Below are positions 27,256 through 37,900 of a stretch of DNA of 64,000 nucleotides, piece by piece (position 1 is the stretch's first letter; each line of letters opens with the position of its first letter). The stretch covers positions 49,987 through 113,986 of the forward strand of contig NZ_JBALOP010000038.1 of the NCBI RefSeq assembly GCF_036962685.1, written 5' to 3'. The notes under the pieces are model-generated. The model had not been told where the DNA came from. It saw only the letters and a program-made list of their open reading frames with translations, and did no database searches. A program made the position numbers and the translations under genes. The stretch is from Ferdinandcohnia sp036962685 (GTDB lineage: Bacteria; Bacillota; Bacilli; Bacillales; Bacillaceae_L).

Positions 27256-28419
27256 ATGGATCTCAAGCAACTTTCAGATAAGTTTACAGCAGTATTTAAC
27301 GAAACCGATTACAGAAACTTCTTCGCGCCTGGGCGAATTAACCTCATTGGAGAGCACACTGACTATAACGGTGGCCACGTTTTCCCAGCATCTATCACAA
27401 AAGGAACTTATGCGTTAGCAAGAAAACGCCAAGACGCCAAAATTAGAATGTACTCAATGAACTTTGAAGACCTTGGTGTGATTGAGTTTGACCTAAACAA
27501 CCTTGACTACAATAAAGCTCACGACTGGGCGAATTATCCGAAGGGGATGCTCCGTTACCTACGCGAAAAAGGCTATGAAATTCCAACAGGTGTGGATGTC
27601 CTGTTTTACGGAAACATTCCAAACGGTGCAGGTCTTTCATCTTCTGCATCCATCGAACTCGCATCAGGTGTGATGCTTGAAAATTTATTTAATCTCGACA
27701 TTGACCGTGTGGAGTTAGTAAAAATCGGACAACTTGTGGAAAATAAGTTCATTGGTGTCAACAGTGGCATTATGGACCAATTTGCTATTGGAATGGGTAA
27801 AAGAAATGCAGGAATTTTACTAGATTGTGATACATTAAAATATGAATACGCACCACTGGATCTTGATGAGCATCTCATTTTAATCATGAACACGAACAAA
27901 CGCCGTGAGCTTGCGGATTCAAAATACAATGAGCGCCGCAGTGAGTGTGAACAAGCACTTGCACAGCTTCAAAAAGAACTTAACGTTCAAGCACTTGGTA
28001 ACATTACGAGTGAACAATTTGAACAGCACAAGCATTTAATCGAAAACGAGACATTACAAAAGCGTGCGAAACATGCGGTATATGAAAACGAACGTACACT
28101 GGATGCACTCAAGGCTCTAAAAGCTGGTGATCTCACAGAATTCGGCCGCTTACTCAACGCATCCCACACATCATTGCGTGATGATTATGAAGTAACTGGA
28201 AAAGAATTAGATACGTTAGCGGAAGTCGCATGGGTACAGGATGGAGTGCTTGGCGCACGAATGACAGGCGCTGGCTTCGGTGGCTGTGCAATTGCCCTCG
28301 TCGAAAAAGACAAAGCGCAGGCAATCATTGAAACTATCGGAAAAATCTACGAAGAAACCATCGGCTATCAGGCTTCCTTCTATGAAGTAAGCATTGGCGA
28401 TGGCGCGAAAGAACTATAA
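27256..28419 (+). CDS. galK: Galactokinase
   Basis: GalK phosphorylates alpha-D-galactose to galactose 1-phosphate, the first Leloir step after beta-galactosidase. The 387-residue GHMP kinase has the galactokinase signature PGRINLIGEHTDYNGG (about residues 24-39), the GHMP loop GAGLSSSASIE and the C-terminal TGAGFGGCAIALV. GGAGG lies 11 nt before the ATG. It begins a compact operon galK-galE-galT-galM driven by the promoter at 27192-27220. Confidence 0.97.
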   Translation: MDLKQLSDKFTAVFNETDYRNFFAPGRINLIGEHTDYNGGHVFPASITKGTYALARKRQDAKIRMYSMNFEDLGVIEFDLNNLDYNKAHDWANYPKGMLRYLREKGYEIPTGVDVLFYGNIPNGAGLSSSASIELASGVMLENLFNLDIDRVELVKIGQLVENKFIGVNSGIMDQFAIGMGKRNAGILLDCDTLKYEYAPLDLDEHLILIMNTNKRRELADSKYNERRSECEQALAQLQKELNVQALGNITSEQFEQHKHLIENETLQKRAKHAVYENERTLDALKALKAGDLTEFGRLLNASHTSLRDDYEVTGKELDTLAEVAWVQDGVLGARMTGAGFGGCAIALVEKDKAQAIIETIGKIYEETIGYQASFYEVSIGDGAKEL

Positions 28420-28434
28420 AGGAGTGAATCTTAT

Positions 28435-29424
28435 ATGAGTATTTTAGTTTTAGGTGGAGCAGGTTATATCGGTTCTCATGCCGTTTATCAATTAATTGAC
28501 GCGAACGAAGATGTTGTCGTTGTTGACAATCTTCAAACTGGCCATAAAGAGGCGGTTCACCCGAAAGCGAAGTTTTACCAAGGCGACATTCGTGATCGTG
28601 CATTTTTACAATCCGTTTTTGAAAAAGAAAGCATTGACGCGGTGATCCACTTTGCGGCAAATTCACTTGTCGGTGAGTCGATGGTGGACCCGTTAAAATA
28701 CTACGACAATAATGTATACGGAACACAGATAGTGCTTGAAACAATGAAAAACAATAACGTGAAATACATCGTGTTCTCATCAACTGCTGCAACCTATGGT
28801 GAGCCAAAGCAGGTGCCAATTACAGAGGACATGCCAACTGTTCCAACGAATACGTACGGCGAAACAAAGCTTGCGATGGAAAAAATGATGAAGTGGTCCG
28901 AGATGGCGCATGACATTAAATTCGTCTCACTTCGCTATTTCAACGTGGCAGGTGCGCGCTCGACTAGTGAAATCGGGGAGGACCATGATCCGGAAACGCA
29001 TCTAATCCCAGTTATTTTACAAGCGGCGTTAGGAACTCGAGAGTACATCACCATTTTCGGTGAGGACTACGACACTCCAGACGGCACATGTATCCGCGAC
29101 TACATCCATGTTGAGGACCTTATTAATGCACATATTTTAGCATTGAAATATCTGCAAAATGGTGGAGAGAGCAATTATTTTAACCTTGGAAGCAACAGTG
29201 GTTTTTCTGTTAAGGAAATGGTTGAGGCGGCAAAAGAGGTTACGCAGCGTGATATTCCTGTGAAGCTAGGCGATCGCCGCGCGGGCGACCCAAGCATCCT
29301 CATCGCATCATCTGGAAAAGCGAAAGAAGTGCTCGGCTGGGAGCCAAAGCGTACGTCAATCAATGAAATCATCAAGGATGCGTGGAACTGGCATGTCAAC
29401 CACCCAAATGGGTATGAAAGCTGA
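28435..29424 (+). CDS. galE: UDP-glucose 4-epimerase
   Basis: GalE interconverts UDP-galactose and UDP-glucose using bound NAD. The 329-residue SDR protein has the Rossmann motif GGAGYIGSH (7-15), Ser/Thr in VFSSTAATYG, and the catalytic Tyr141-xxx-Lys145 (YGETK). AAAGGAG precedes the ATG. It is 15 nt after galK and 10 nt before galT, whose ribosome binding site overlaps the galE stop. Confidence 0.97.
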   Translation: MSILVLGGAGYIGSHAVYQLIDANEDVVVVDNLQTGHKEAVHPKAKFYQGDIRDRAFLQSVFEKESIDAVIHFAANSLVGESMVDPLKYYDNNVYGTQIVLETMKNNNVKYIVFSSTAATYGEPKQVPITEDMPTVPTNTYGETKLAMEKMMKWSEMAHDIKFVSLRYFNVAGARSTSEIGEDHDPETHLIPVILQAALGTREYITIFGEDYDTPDGTCIRDYIHVEDLINAHILALKYLQNGGESNYFNLGSNSGFSVKEMVEAAKEVTQRDIPVKLGDRRAGDPSILIASSGKAKEVLGWEPKRTSINEIIKDAWNWHVNHPNGYES

Positions 29425-29434
29425 GGGGAGCAAC

Positions 29435-30916
29435 ATGAATATTTATGGAACCGTACAACAGCTAACCGAGCAAGCAATCAAGGTTGGCCTCATTGAAAAA
29501 GAAGATAGGATTTACGTTCGCAACCAGGTTCTTTCTTTGCTTAATCTAGAGGACTTCGTACCAACTGCCTCAGCAGAAAAAGACATTCCGACTTTGGTTG
29601 AAGACCTAGTGGAGTATGCGTGCGGACAAAAAGTCATCGAGGACTATTTTGACGCAAAGGAAATACTTGCGAGTAGAATCATGAACACGATGATTCCACA
29701 TCCATCCGCGGTCACACGTCATTTTTACGAACTTCATGAAAATGAACCGGTTGCTGCGACGAACTATTTTTATAAGCTAAGTAAAAACAGCAATTACATT
29801 CAAATGAAGCGGATAGAAAAAAACATTGAATATAAGGTAGAAACAAAGTACGGGGAACTAGATATTACGATTAACCTGTCAAAGCCTGAAAAGGATCCAA
29901 AGCAAATTGCACTTGAAAAAGAGGCCAAAACAACTGGCGAGAAATATCCGAAATGCTTACTTTGTGTGGAAAATGAAGGGTATGCGGGTCGCATCGGACA
30001 TCCGGCTCGCACCAACCATCGCATCATTCCGGTGCCACTCGAGGGTGAAAATTGGTATTTGCAGTACTCGCCATATGTGTACTACAACGAGCATTGCATT
30101 TTGCTTTGTGAAGACCATCGCGATATGAAAATCAGCAAGGCGACATTCGAGCGCTTACTAGGTTTTATCGAGAAATTTCCGCACTATTTCATTGGCTCAA
30201 ATGCAGACATCCCTATTGTGGGCGGCTCGATTTTATCCCATGATCACTATCAGGGTGGAAACTATGAGTTTGCAATGGCAAAAGCCGAGGATGAGTTGAA
30301 ATTCAATTGTGATCGCTATGATAATATCGAATTCTCAACTGTAAAATGGCCGATGTCTGTCCTTCGTTTACGAAGTGCTGATAAGGAAGCTTTGGGGGAA
30401 GCGGGCGACCACATTTTACAAGCATGGCGCCACTATAGCGACTCAGAAGTCGACATCATTGCGTTCACCGGCGAAACACCACATAACACGATAACACCAA
30501 TTGCTCGGAAGCGAGATGGCATGTACGAGCTTGACCTTGTGCTTCGCAATAATCGCACAAACGACGAGCATCCACATGGCATTTTTCATCCACATGCTGA
30601 TGTGCATCATATTAAAAAGGAAAACATCGGTCTCATTGAGGTGATGGGATTAGCGGTGCTTCCGGCTCGACTCAAAACCGAGCTACAAGAGGTTGAAAGC
30701 TACTTAATTGGTGAAGCCAACTCAGTCAACCCGATTCACCAGGAATGGGCGGACGATCTTAAAGCTTATAATCCAACAAAAGAAAATGTTCAAGAGCTTG
30801 TGAAGCGTGAAGTCGGGAAGAAATTTATGCGTGTCCTTGAGGATGCCGGTGTGTATAAGCGTGATGAAGCGGGCCAAGCAGCTTTTAAGAGATTTATAGA
30901 CCATTTTACAAAATAG
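29435..30916 (+). CDS. galT: Galactose-1-phosphate uridylyltransferase, class II
   Basis: GalT transfers UMP from UDP-glucose to galactose 1-phosphate. The 493-residue length and sequence (SSNADIPIVGGSILSHDHYQGG split around residue 265-285; FHPHADVHHIK near 385-393) are those of the Gram-positive class II enzyme rather than the E. coli type. ATG 29435 is chosen because GAGGGGAG at the galE stop lies about 6 nt upstream; the open frame extends back into galE but has no ribosome binding site there. Confidence 0.95.
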   Translation: MNIYGTVQQLTEQAIKVGLIEKEDRIYVRNQVLSLLNLEDFVPTASAEKDIPTLVEDLVEYACGQKVIEDYFDAKEILASRIMNTMIPHPSAVTRHFYELHENEPVAATNYFYKLSKNSNYIQMKRIEKNIEYKVETKYGELDITINLSKPEKDPKQIALEKEAKTTGEKYPKCLLCVENEGYAGRIGHPARTNHRIIPVPLEGENWYLQYSPYVYYNEHCILLCEDHRDMKISKATFERLLGFIEKFPHYFIGSNADIPIVGGSILSHDHYQGGNYEFAMAKAEDELKFNCDRYDNIEFSTVKWPMSVLRLRSADKEALGEAGDHILQAWRHYSDSEVDIIAFTGETPHNTITPIARKRDGMYELDLVLRNNRTNDEHPHGIFHPHADVHHIKKENIGLIEVMGLAVLPARLKTELQEVESYLIGEANSVNPIHQEWADDLKAYNPTKENVQELVKREVGKKFMRVLEDAGVYKRDEAGQAAFKRFIDHFTK

Positions 30917-30928
30917 GAGATTATGAAA

Positions 30929-31963
30929 ATGGAAATCCAAACCCATCCGTACGGAATGTTCGATAACCAAGAAGTTCAGGCGTTTACGTTAAAAAATGAC
31001 AACGGGCTAAGCGTGACCTGTATTGATTATGGCTGTATTATCACGGAAATCCTTGCACCTGACCAAAGTGGCAAAGTGGAGAATGTTGTGCTTGGATTCG
31101 ATAATCTTGAAGGCTATCTTAGCGACCAGACCTATCAAGGCGCTATCGTTGGCCGTATCGCAGGTCGTATCAGAGGCGGACATTTTAAGCTGAACGGTCA
31201 ACCCTTTTTCCTTGATCAAAATGAAAACAATAACCATATCCATGGCGGGATACAAGGGTTCAGCAAAGTTGTGTGGGACTCTACTCTTATAAAGGAAGAA
31301 GATAGGGTCGGTGTTGAGTTCAAGTATGTAAGTGAAGACGGCGAGGGGGGCTATCCCGGAACTGTTGAAATGACAGTGACTTACACACTTAATAACGATA
31401 ACGAATTTGTGATATCGGGTAAAGGCACACCTGATGCGGACACCATTTTAAACATCACAAATCACGCGTATTTTAACCTGTCCGGTAATATGAAAAGTAA
31501 TGTCCTCGACCATGAACTGACGATTAAAAGTAGCAAGTTTCTCGAGTTGGACCATGAGTTTCTACCTACCGGTGAACTCCTGGATGTTACCGGAACGGTA
31601 TTTGATTTTCGTAATGGCCGTAAAATCGCAGACGGTCCGAAATCAAATCATGAACAGATTGTGCTTGTCGGTGGAGGCTACGACCATCCATTTTTACTAG
31701 ATGAAAAAGTAGTTCAGCTTTACGATGAGGCATCTGGACGCAAACTAATAGTTGAGACAAACCAGCAGGCAGTTGTTGTCTACACAAGCAACACGATGGA
31801 AGGGTTTGAAATGCGCGGTGGCGAAGCACGACCATACTTAGGCATTTGCCTAGAAACACAAGCACCACCTGACGCCATTCATCACCCACACCTCCCATCC
31901 ACAATCGTCAAAAAAGGCGAAGAATACCAATGGAAAACGAAGTATACGTTTCTGACAAAATAG
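30929..31963 (+). CDS. galM: Aldose 1-epimerase (galactose mutarotase)
   Basis: GalM interconverts beta- and alpha-galactose, supplying the alpha anomer to GalK. The 344-residue protein has the family motifs GRIAGRI, HGGIQGFSK, NHAYFNLSG (catalytic His) and ICLETQAPPDA (catalytic Glu). ATG 30929 lies 9 nt after GGAG; an ATG at 30923 is only 3 nt from it and less likely. This is the last gene of the gal operon, and a GGGACCAGG hairpin starts at its stop codon. Confidence 0.95.
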   Translation: MEIQTHPYGMFDNQEVQAFTLKNDNGLSVTCIDYGCIITEILAPDQSGKVENVVLGFDNLEGYLSDQTYQGAIVGRIAGRIRGGHFKLNGQPFFLDQNENNNHIHGGIQGFSKVVWDSTLIKEEDRVGVEFKYVSEDGEGGYPGTVEMTVTYTLNNDNEFVISGKGTPDADTILNITNHAYFNLSGNMKSNVLDHELTIKSSKFLELDHEFLPTGELLDVTGTVFDFRNGRKIADGPKSNHEQIVLVGGGYDHPFLLDEKVVQLYDEASGRKLIVETNQQAVVVYTSNTMEGFEMRGGEARPYLGICLETQAPPDAIHHPHLPSTIVKKGEEYQWKTKYTFLTK

Positions 31964-31992
31964 GGACCAGGGGGACGGTTCTCCTGGTCCCC
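31963..31992. repeat. GGGACCAGG palindrome after galM
   Basis: GGGACCAGG (31963-31971) pairs with CCTGGTCCCC (31983-31992) around GGGACGGTTCT. It belongs to the GGGACAGG dispersed family and lacks a T run. It is the only hairpin between galM and the next gene, so termination here is uncertain. Confidence 0.65.
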
Positions 31993-32035
31993 AGGAAAAC
32001 TGTATGTTGGAAGATTGCGTTAATGACTCGAATTT

Positions 32036-32215
32036 GGTGAAGATGCAAATATCACGCAGACGACGCAAATATTCTGTGGGAGACGCAAATATCGAACAGA
32101 TGACGCAAATATGGCAAAAACGACGCATATATCAGGCAGACGACGCAAATATTCAGTGGGAGACGCAAATTTGTTCACAACGATGCAAATATCATTTGCT
32201 ACCGACGCAATTCCC
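32036..32215 (+). repeat. Tandem array A2: nine 20-nt units with keyword GACGCAAATAT
   Basis: The keyword starts at 32042, 32062, 32082, 32102, 32122, 32142, 32162, 32182 and about 32204, an almost exact 20-nt period. Conserved GACGCAAATAT alternates with a variable 9-nt part. It fills the gap between galM and the second LacI-type gene and shares its keyword with array A1 at 16449-16630, 15.6 kb away. Confidence 0.92.
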
Positions 32216-32266
32216 CGTGTATAACACACAAATCAAATAAACAATTCCTAAGAAAGGAGATGAACC

Positions 32267-33247
32267 ATGGCAACGATCAAAGATATAGCGGAAAAAGCGG
32301 GTGTCTCGATAGCGACGGTATCGCGGGTTCTCAACTATGATGCCAGTTTATCCGTCAGCGATGACACGAAGAAGAAAATATTCGAGGTTGCCGAGGCACT
32401 TTCCTATAAAAAACGTCCCACCAAAAAGTCTCCTGCTGCTCGGATTGGGATTCTCCTTTGGTACACAGAAAAAGAGGAGCTCAATGACCTGTATTACATG
32501 TCAATTCGGCTTGGGGTTGAGCAGCGCTGTGAGCATCACGGTATCCAGGTGGTCAATTTTTACAATAGCATTGAGAGCATGAAGCAGGAGGAGCTTCAGG
32601 GGATTATTGCGGTTGGTAAGTTCAGCATAAGCCAAGTCGAAGAACTATCGAAAATGGTGGAGCACCTCGTGTTTGTCGATTCAAACCCGGACGAAGATAA
32701 ATATGATGCAGTCGTGATTGATTTTGAAAAAGCAACGCGAACGGTGTTAAAGCATTTTATCGAGAAGGGTCATACGAGCATTGGTTATTTAGGCGGTCGT
32801 GAGGAATTCAAGGACCACTCTGCAGAAATCGAAGAAACCCGGGAGAAAACATTCAAAACGTTTCTTGGCGAAGCAAATCTATTTGATGAAAACAACCTAT
32901 ATATAGGAAGCTTTACGGTTGAGGATGGCTACAAGCTGATGAAGCAAGCAATTGAAGATAAAGGCGTAGCACTTCCAACAGCCTTCTTCGCAGCCAATGA
33001 CCTGATTGCAATCGGTGCATTGCGTGCACTTAACGAAGAAAAAATTGATGTGCCTAAGCGGGTGAGCCTCATTGGTGTCAATGACATAAGTGTATCTAAA
33101 TACGTCTTTCCGCCGCTGTCAACGATCAAGGTTCATACCGAAGTCATGGGCGAAACCGCCGTCGACACCATCCTCGAACGAATCACTGGAAGGCAAATTG
33201 CGAAAAAGATATTCATCACAACTAAATTAGTTATACGTGAAACCTAG
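32267..33247 (+). CDS. LacI/GalR-family transcriptional regulator (galactoside cluster, copy 2)
   Basis: The 326-residue repressor has a LacI helix-turn-helix (TIKDIAEKAGVSIATVSRVL) and an effector domain with FFAANDLIAIGALRAL and SLIGVNDISVSKYVFPPLST. It is paralogous to the regulator at 19546 along its length, with nearly the same recognition helix (SIATVSRVL); the two may bind the same TTTASTAAA operators. No such operator is seen before this gene. AAAGGAG lies 8 nt upstream of the ATG. It could be a second sensor for a different galactoside, or a product of cluster duplication. Confidence 0.92.
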   Translation: MATIKDIAEKAGVSIATVSRVLNYDASLSVSDDTKKKIFEVAEALSYKKRPTKKSPAARIGILLWYTEKEELNDLYYMSIRLGVEQRCEHHGIQVVNFYNSIESMKQEELQGIIAVGKFSISQVEELSKMVEHLVFVDSNPDEDKYDAVVIDFEKATRTVLKHFIEKGHTSIGYLGGREEFKDHSAEIEETREKTFKTFLGEANLFDENNLYIGSFTVEDGYKLMKQAIEDKGVALPTAFFAANDLIAIGALRALNEEKIDVPKRVSLIGVNDISVSKYVFPPLSTIKVHTEVMGETAVDTILERITGRQIAKKIFITTKLVIRET

Positions 33248-33268
33248 TCCACCCGACTAGGTTTTTCT
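33241..33268 (+). terminator. Terminator after the second LacI-type gene
   Basis: AACCTAGT (33241-33248) pairs with ACTAGGTT (33256-33263), followed by TTTTC. The stem starts within the last codons of the gene. Confidence 0.85.
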
Positions 33269-33920
33269 TCGTCTTAGATATACCACGCACGTGTTTATCG
33301 ATAAATGATGTATGGACCTATATAACACTAAATTGCTGTGCCTCAAACATCATCCGCTCTCAAAAAAACACACCCTATATAGTAGGAAAGAAAGAGTACG
33401 AAAATCCCCATAGTGACCGCGAAAATCAGGGAAACCTTAGTACAATCCTCTCATTTTTCTGCCGAAACCTCCTTCGATTTTTACTCTTAAAATGTGTAAA
33501 TGACAAAAAATGGGCGCTCTTTTACAAATCTATTACTAATTTTTTAAAGTACTCTACTTTTTCGACTCCACAAATATGAAAATGCTTACAGATAAATAGA
33601 ATTGTCCGAGCTAATGTCAAGTTACATTTATATTACAAACTTTAATAAGAAAAGGACTAAATTCCTATGAATTGTAATAAAGGGCTTCAAGAGGTCTGAA
33701 TTCGAGATATTATGTCTAGGATTATCAACATTCTTCTGTTTTCAAAATGTCTATAAGTACTAGTGGGATAGTACACCTTAGGTAGTAGGCAGGTCCGACA
33801 GAACCGACAGTTTGTAGAAAAATGTAGATAAAACAGGCCTTTCGTATTGGTTTTGATGATGTGTGAATATTCCGGAAAAATTGACCTAATTCAAAATATC
33901 AGGTAATTTTTAGTATATAT
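33269..33920. other. Long AT-rich non-coding region before the type VII locus
   Basis: No ORF, RNA gene or repeat array was recognised over about 650 nt. The region is AT-rich, with a few short palindromes (for example GTACTAGTGGGATAGTAC near 33757). It marks the left border of the type VII secretion locus and may hold regulator sites. Confidence 0.5.
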
Positions 33921-33949
33921 TTGGAAAAAGTGTGAACGTACTATATAAT
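33921..33949 (+). promoter_or_regulatory. Candidate sigma-A promoter of the type VII locus
   Basis: TTGGAA (33921-33926), exactly 17 nt, TATAAT (33944-33949). A transcript would start about 55 nt before the first WXG100-like gene. Confidence 0.65.
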
Positions 33950-34011
33950 TTTTGCCCCGTATATGGGTATTTCACTATATATAACTTATTTAAGATAAGT
34001 AGGTGACTTTT

Positions 34012-34365
34012 ATGGGAATTAACGTTTCTGCTGCCATTTCACAAGCAAACCAACTTCGCAACTATGCCTCACAACTTCGTAATCTCAAAAGCTCTCTAAA
34101 TGGGTTTAAGGGGAATCTCAACTCAGCCTGGAAAGCGACGGAGGTTCAGTATATCAATCAAGCAATCGCCGAGATCAATCGTGAATTAAACCAGATTGCC
34201 TCAAAGCTTGACTCAGTTGCTCCAGACATCATCTCAGTTGCAAACCAAATCAAACGTGAAGAAGAGGCAGCTGCTCGTGCGGAAGCTGAGGCAAGAAGGA
34301 AAGCCGAAGAGGAAGCGCGAAAAAGAGCTGAGATAAATGGACCATATCCACGCTCATATTGGTAG
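34012..34365 (+). CDS. WXG100-like protein with charged C-terminal tail
   Basis: This 117-residue protein is predicted to form a helical hairpin with a Trp turn (SAWKAT, Trp40), the position of the WXG motif in WXG100 proteins but with Ala in place of Gly. An Ala/Glu/Arg-rich helix (about residues 83-108) follows and the protein ends in an aromatic tail. ATG 34012 has AGGTGA 5 nt upstream; an in-frame GTG at 34003 is part of that ribosome binding site. As first gene of the type VII locus it is a candidate secreted substrate or chaperone. The WXG100 relationship is by pattern and context only. Confidence 0.7.
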   Translation: MGINVSAAISQANQLRNYASQLRNLKSSLNGFKGNLNSAWKATEVQYINQAIAEINRELNQIASKLDSVAPDIISVANQIKREEEAAARAEAEARRKAEEEARKRAEINGPYPRSYW

Positions 34366-34483
34366 GATGATAGGTTTTACATAATCAGAGGGATTTTGAA
34401 TGAAAAAGGGAAAGCAACGAAAGTCGGTCATAAGCCTTGATCTTCATCATTAAGCTCTTTCAATATGTTTCAATGTTTTTTTC

Positions 34484-34864
34484 ATGATTTTTTATATTGA
34501 AGCATTGGAGAGTATTTATGTTGGGAACAAGACGGGTGATCTTATTACACTTATCATTTTGTTTCTATTAAACTATTGGATTTTAAGATGGATGAGTAAG
34601 TATCCCGTCTCGTACCCAGGCATGTATATTCTGAACGGATTGTTAACTCCCATTAGTCTTATTTTTATCATATACATGCTAATTTTCATAACTGGTAGAC
34701 GTACTTTTGGTGAAGGTGTAGATTACTTCATCCTTCTACTTGGTCTACTTTCAACCGCGTTTTGGTGGAATTTTAATATTTTAGAAGTAGTACGCAAGAA
34801 AAAAAGGAAAAAGGGAATGCCTCAAAGGTTGCAGAAGAAGTCGTTTAAAAATCGGCGAATGTAA
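34484..34864 (+). CDS. Small three-helix membrane protein of the type VII locus
   Basis: This 126-residue protein is not recognised. It has three hydrophobic helices (about residues 18-37, 46-68 and 80-98) and a strongly basic cytoplasmic tail (KKKRKKGMPQRLQKKSFKNRR). No good ribosome binding site precedes ATG 34484, so the start is uncertain. It lies just before essC. It has roughly the size of EssA, but no sequence similarity to EssA is apparent, and equivalence is only a hypothesis. Confidence 0.6.
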   Translation: MIFYIEALESIYVGNKTGDLITLIILFLLNYWILRWMSKYPVSYPGMYILNGLLTPISLIFIIYMLIFITGRRTFGEGVDYFILLLGLLSTAFWWNFNILEVVRKKKRKKGMPQRLQKKSFKNRRM

Positions 34865-34902
34865 TCGTCTTTTTAAACACTTATTTGAAGGAGAGATTTG
34901 CT

Positions 34903-37900
34903 TTGATACTAACTCTATTTGATCGGGAAAAGGCTTTTACATTTGTGCTGCCAGAGCGTATTACGGGGCGTTATATTTTAACGTCTGAGGATGCGAATGG
35001 AAAAGCAGCGGATATGATGGCGATTGAGGCGGAGGACGGAAAATGGTTTTTGAAGTCCAACAAATCAGCGTTTCTAACGAATGACAAGCAGGAAACGCTT
35101 GTTAAACAGGAAATTGAGCCATTTAAAACGTACACAATTTCCCGCAATCATGACGCATCTGCTCTTTTATATGTGGAGCCACCGACAAATGGCCGGAATG
35201 AGTATACAAAGCATGAGGTGACGGGACACAGCATTCGGGTTGGCCGTGGGAATGACAGCCACATCCGGTTCTCGAATAAGCTCGTATCTAGCTCCCACTG
35301 TGTGATTCAGTACGATTCACAGGGTCATGCAATTATCCGTGACAACAACAGCTCGAATGGAACCTATGTCAACGGAGAGCGTGTGAAGGAAAGAATACTA
35401 TCAACCGGTGATGTCGTTTACATCATGGGGTTAAAAATTATCTACAATGGCAAGCTACTTTCACTGAATAACCCACATCAATTGGTATTTTTAGACCGTA
35501 ATGCCTTTCGTCCGTTTGAGGTGCAAAAGCCAATCATAGAGGACGAGGAGCCGCTCGACGACTTTCAAACAGAAGAAAAAAATGATGACCTTTTTTATCG
35601 CTCGCCCCGTTTTAAGCGAGACATTAAGAGGACGGAAATCAGAATCGACCCACCACCACAACAGCGGGAACTTGATGAAACGCCACTGATGTTCATGCTA
35701 GGACCGTCCATCACGATGGGGATGGGCTCCCTCTTCATGGGGTTGTTCACACTAAACAACGTGATGGCTCGAGGCGGGGATTTCACGCAAGCAATGCCGA
35801 CCTTGATAATGTCGTTCAGTATGTTAATTGGAACGGTGCTTTGGCCAATTTTAACAAAGCGTCACGAAAAAAAGCAGCGTATTAAGCACGAAAAAAAACG
35901 CCAGGAAAAATACTCAAAATACATTGAAGAAATGGCGCAGGTCATTGAAGAAGAATGTGTAAGACAAAGTGAAATTCTTCATGAAAACCATGTCGCCCTA
36001 CAGAATTTAACTTCACGAATCACGATGCGAAAAAGAAATCTATGGGAGCGTGCCATTGGTCAAAACGACTTCCTCAAGGTCCGCCTTGGGATTGGCGATC
36101 TCCCATTAAACGCTGAACTGAAATACCCTGAGAAAAAATTCACACTTGAGGACGACAATCTTCAGGATGAGCTTTATAAGTTGGTAGAGACTCCGCACAT
36201 TTTAAAACAGGTGCCTGTCACCTTAAGCTTTGTTGAGGAATATGTCAGCGGTGTGATTGGACGCCGCAGTCGTGTCCAGGATTTTGTGAAGGGACTTATT
36301 TTTCAATTAACTGCCCTTCACAGCTATGACGAGCTCAAGCTTGTGTTCCTATACGATCAGAGTGAAGAAGAGTATTGGAAGTTTGTGAAATGGCTTCCGC
36401 ATGTGTGGGATGAGGGGATGCAGATTCGCTTTATCGCGACAGATGCGACTGAAGTAAAGGAACTGTCCGCTTATTTTGAAAAAGAAATCGCACATCGTGC
36501 CAGCCTAGATGAGGAGCAGTTAAAGGATCTTGACCAGCATTATTTGATTTTCTCAATGAGTAAGTCACTAGCGTCAAGGGCTGAGATGATCAACCTCCTT
36601 TTAGAAGAGAATAAGGACATCGGGATTGGCCTTGTGACCTTGTATGATGAGCTTAAAAATTTGCCGAAGGAATGTACGATGGTTGTCGAGCTAGCGGACG
36701 ACATGTCTAAAATTTACGACAAGGACGACATTTCCGGCTCGTACACAGCATTTGATGCAGAATTTTACGAGCGCGATGATGCTGAGGAGGTTGCGATTCG
36801 TTTAGCCAATATCCAGCTTGCTTCCTCTGTTGAGGCATACACGTTGCCCGATATGATTACCTTCCTTGAAATGTTTGGTGTTAGTAAAATTGAGCACTTG
36901 AACGCACTGACACGCTGGAAGGAAAATAACCCAGTGCTCTCCATTGAAACGCCGATTGGGGTCGACACAATGGGTGAGAGTTTTAAATTAGACCTCCATG
37001 AAAAATACCACGGTCCACACGGGTTGATTGCGGGTATGACAGGGTCTGGTAAGTCTGAGTTCATCATGACCTTCATTTTGTCACTTGCGGTGAATTATCA
37101 CCCAGATGAGGTTGCGTTTATTTTAATCGACTATAAGGGTGGCGGAATGGCGAATGCCTTTTTAAATCTGCCGCATCTTGCAGGAACGATTACGAACCTG
37201 GACGGGGCAGCTGTGAAGCGCTCATTGATTTCGATTCAAAGTGAGCTGAAGCGTCGTCAGTCGATATTTAGTGAGACGAGTCGACGTATGAATGTAAGTA
37301 ATATTGACATTTATAAATACCAAAAGCTGTATCGCGAGGGGCAAGTATCAGAACCGCTGCAGCATTTGTTTATGATTTCAGATGAGTTCGCCGAGCTTAA
37401 AACCCAGCAGCCAGAGTTCATGGAGCAGCTAGTGAGTGCGGCTCGTATCGGACGAAGCCTAGGTGTCCACTTAATTTTAGCGACACAGAAGCCGTCCGGT
37501 GTCGTAGACGATCAAATTTGGAGTAACTCGAAATTTAGAATCAGTCTGAAGGTACAAGAAAAAGCAGACAGTATGGAGGTTATCAAGCGACCAGATGCCG
37601 CTGAGCTATCCCAGACAGGCCGTTTTTACCTCCAGGTTGGCTATAACGAGTTATTTGAGCTCGGTCAATCAGCATGGGCAGGAGCTCCATATTATCCAAC
37701 TGAAAAAGTGGAGAAATACGTGGACGAAAGCATAAGCGTCATTGACCACTTAGGTCGCGTTATCAAGAGTGCGAAGATTGATCGTAGAAACATGGTGAAA
37801 AACCCACCGAAGCAAATTGATGAAGTGACAAAGTACTTAGAAAGTCTAGCAAAACAGGAAAATATCACGGTGAAGCAGCTATGGCTTGATCCGATACCTG

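Noticed and set aside
32004..32240. ORFs on both strands over array A2
   Set aside because: Translation of 20-nt repeats on either strand; no ribosome binding site and the period is not a multiple of three.
34400..34453. 17-codon ORF MKKGKQRKSVISLDLHH after AGGG
   Set aside because: It has a plausible start but is too short and without any conservation evidence; noted only as a possible leader peptide or remnant.
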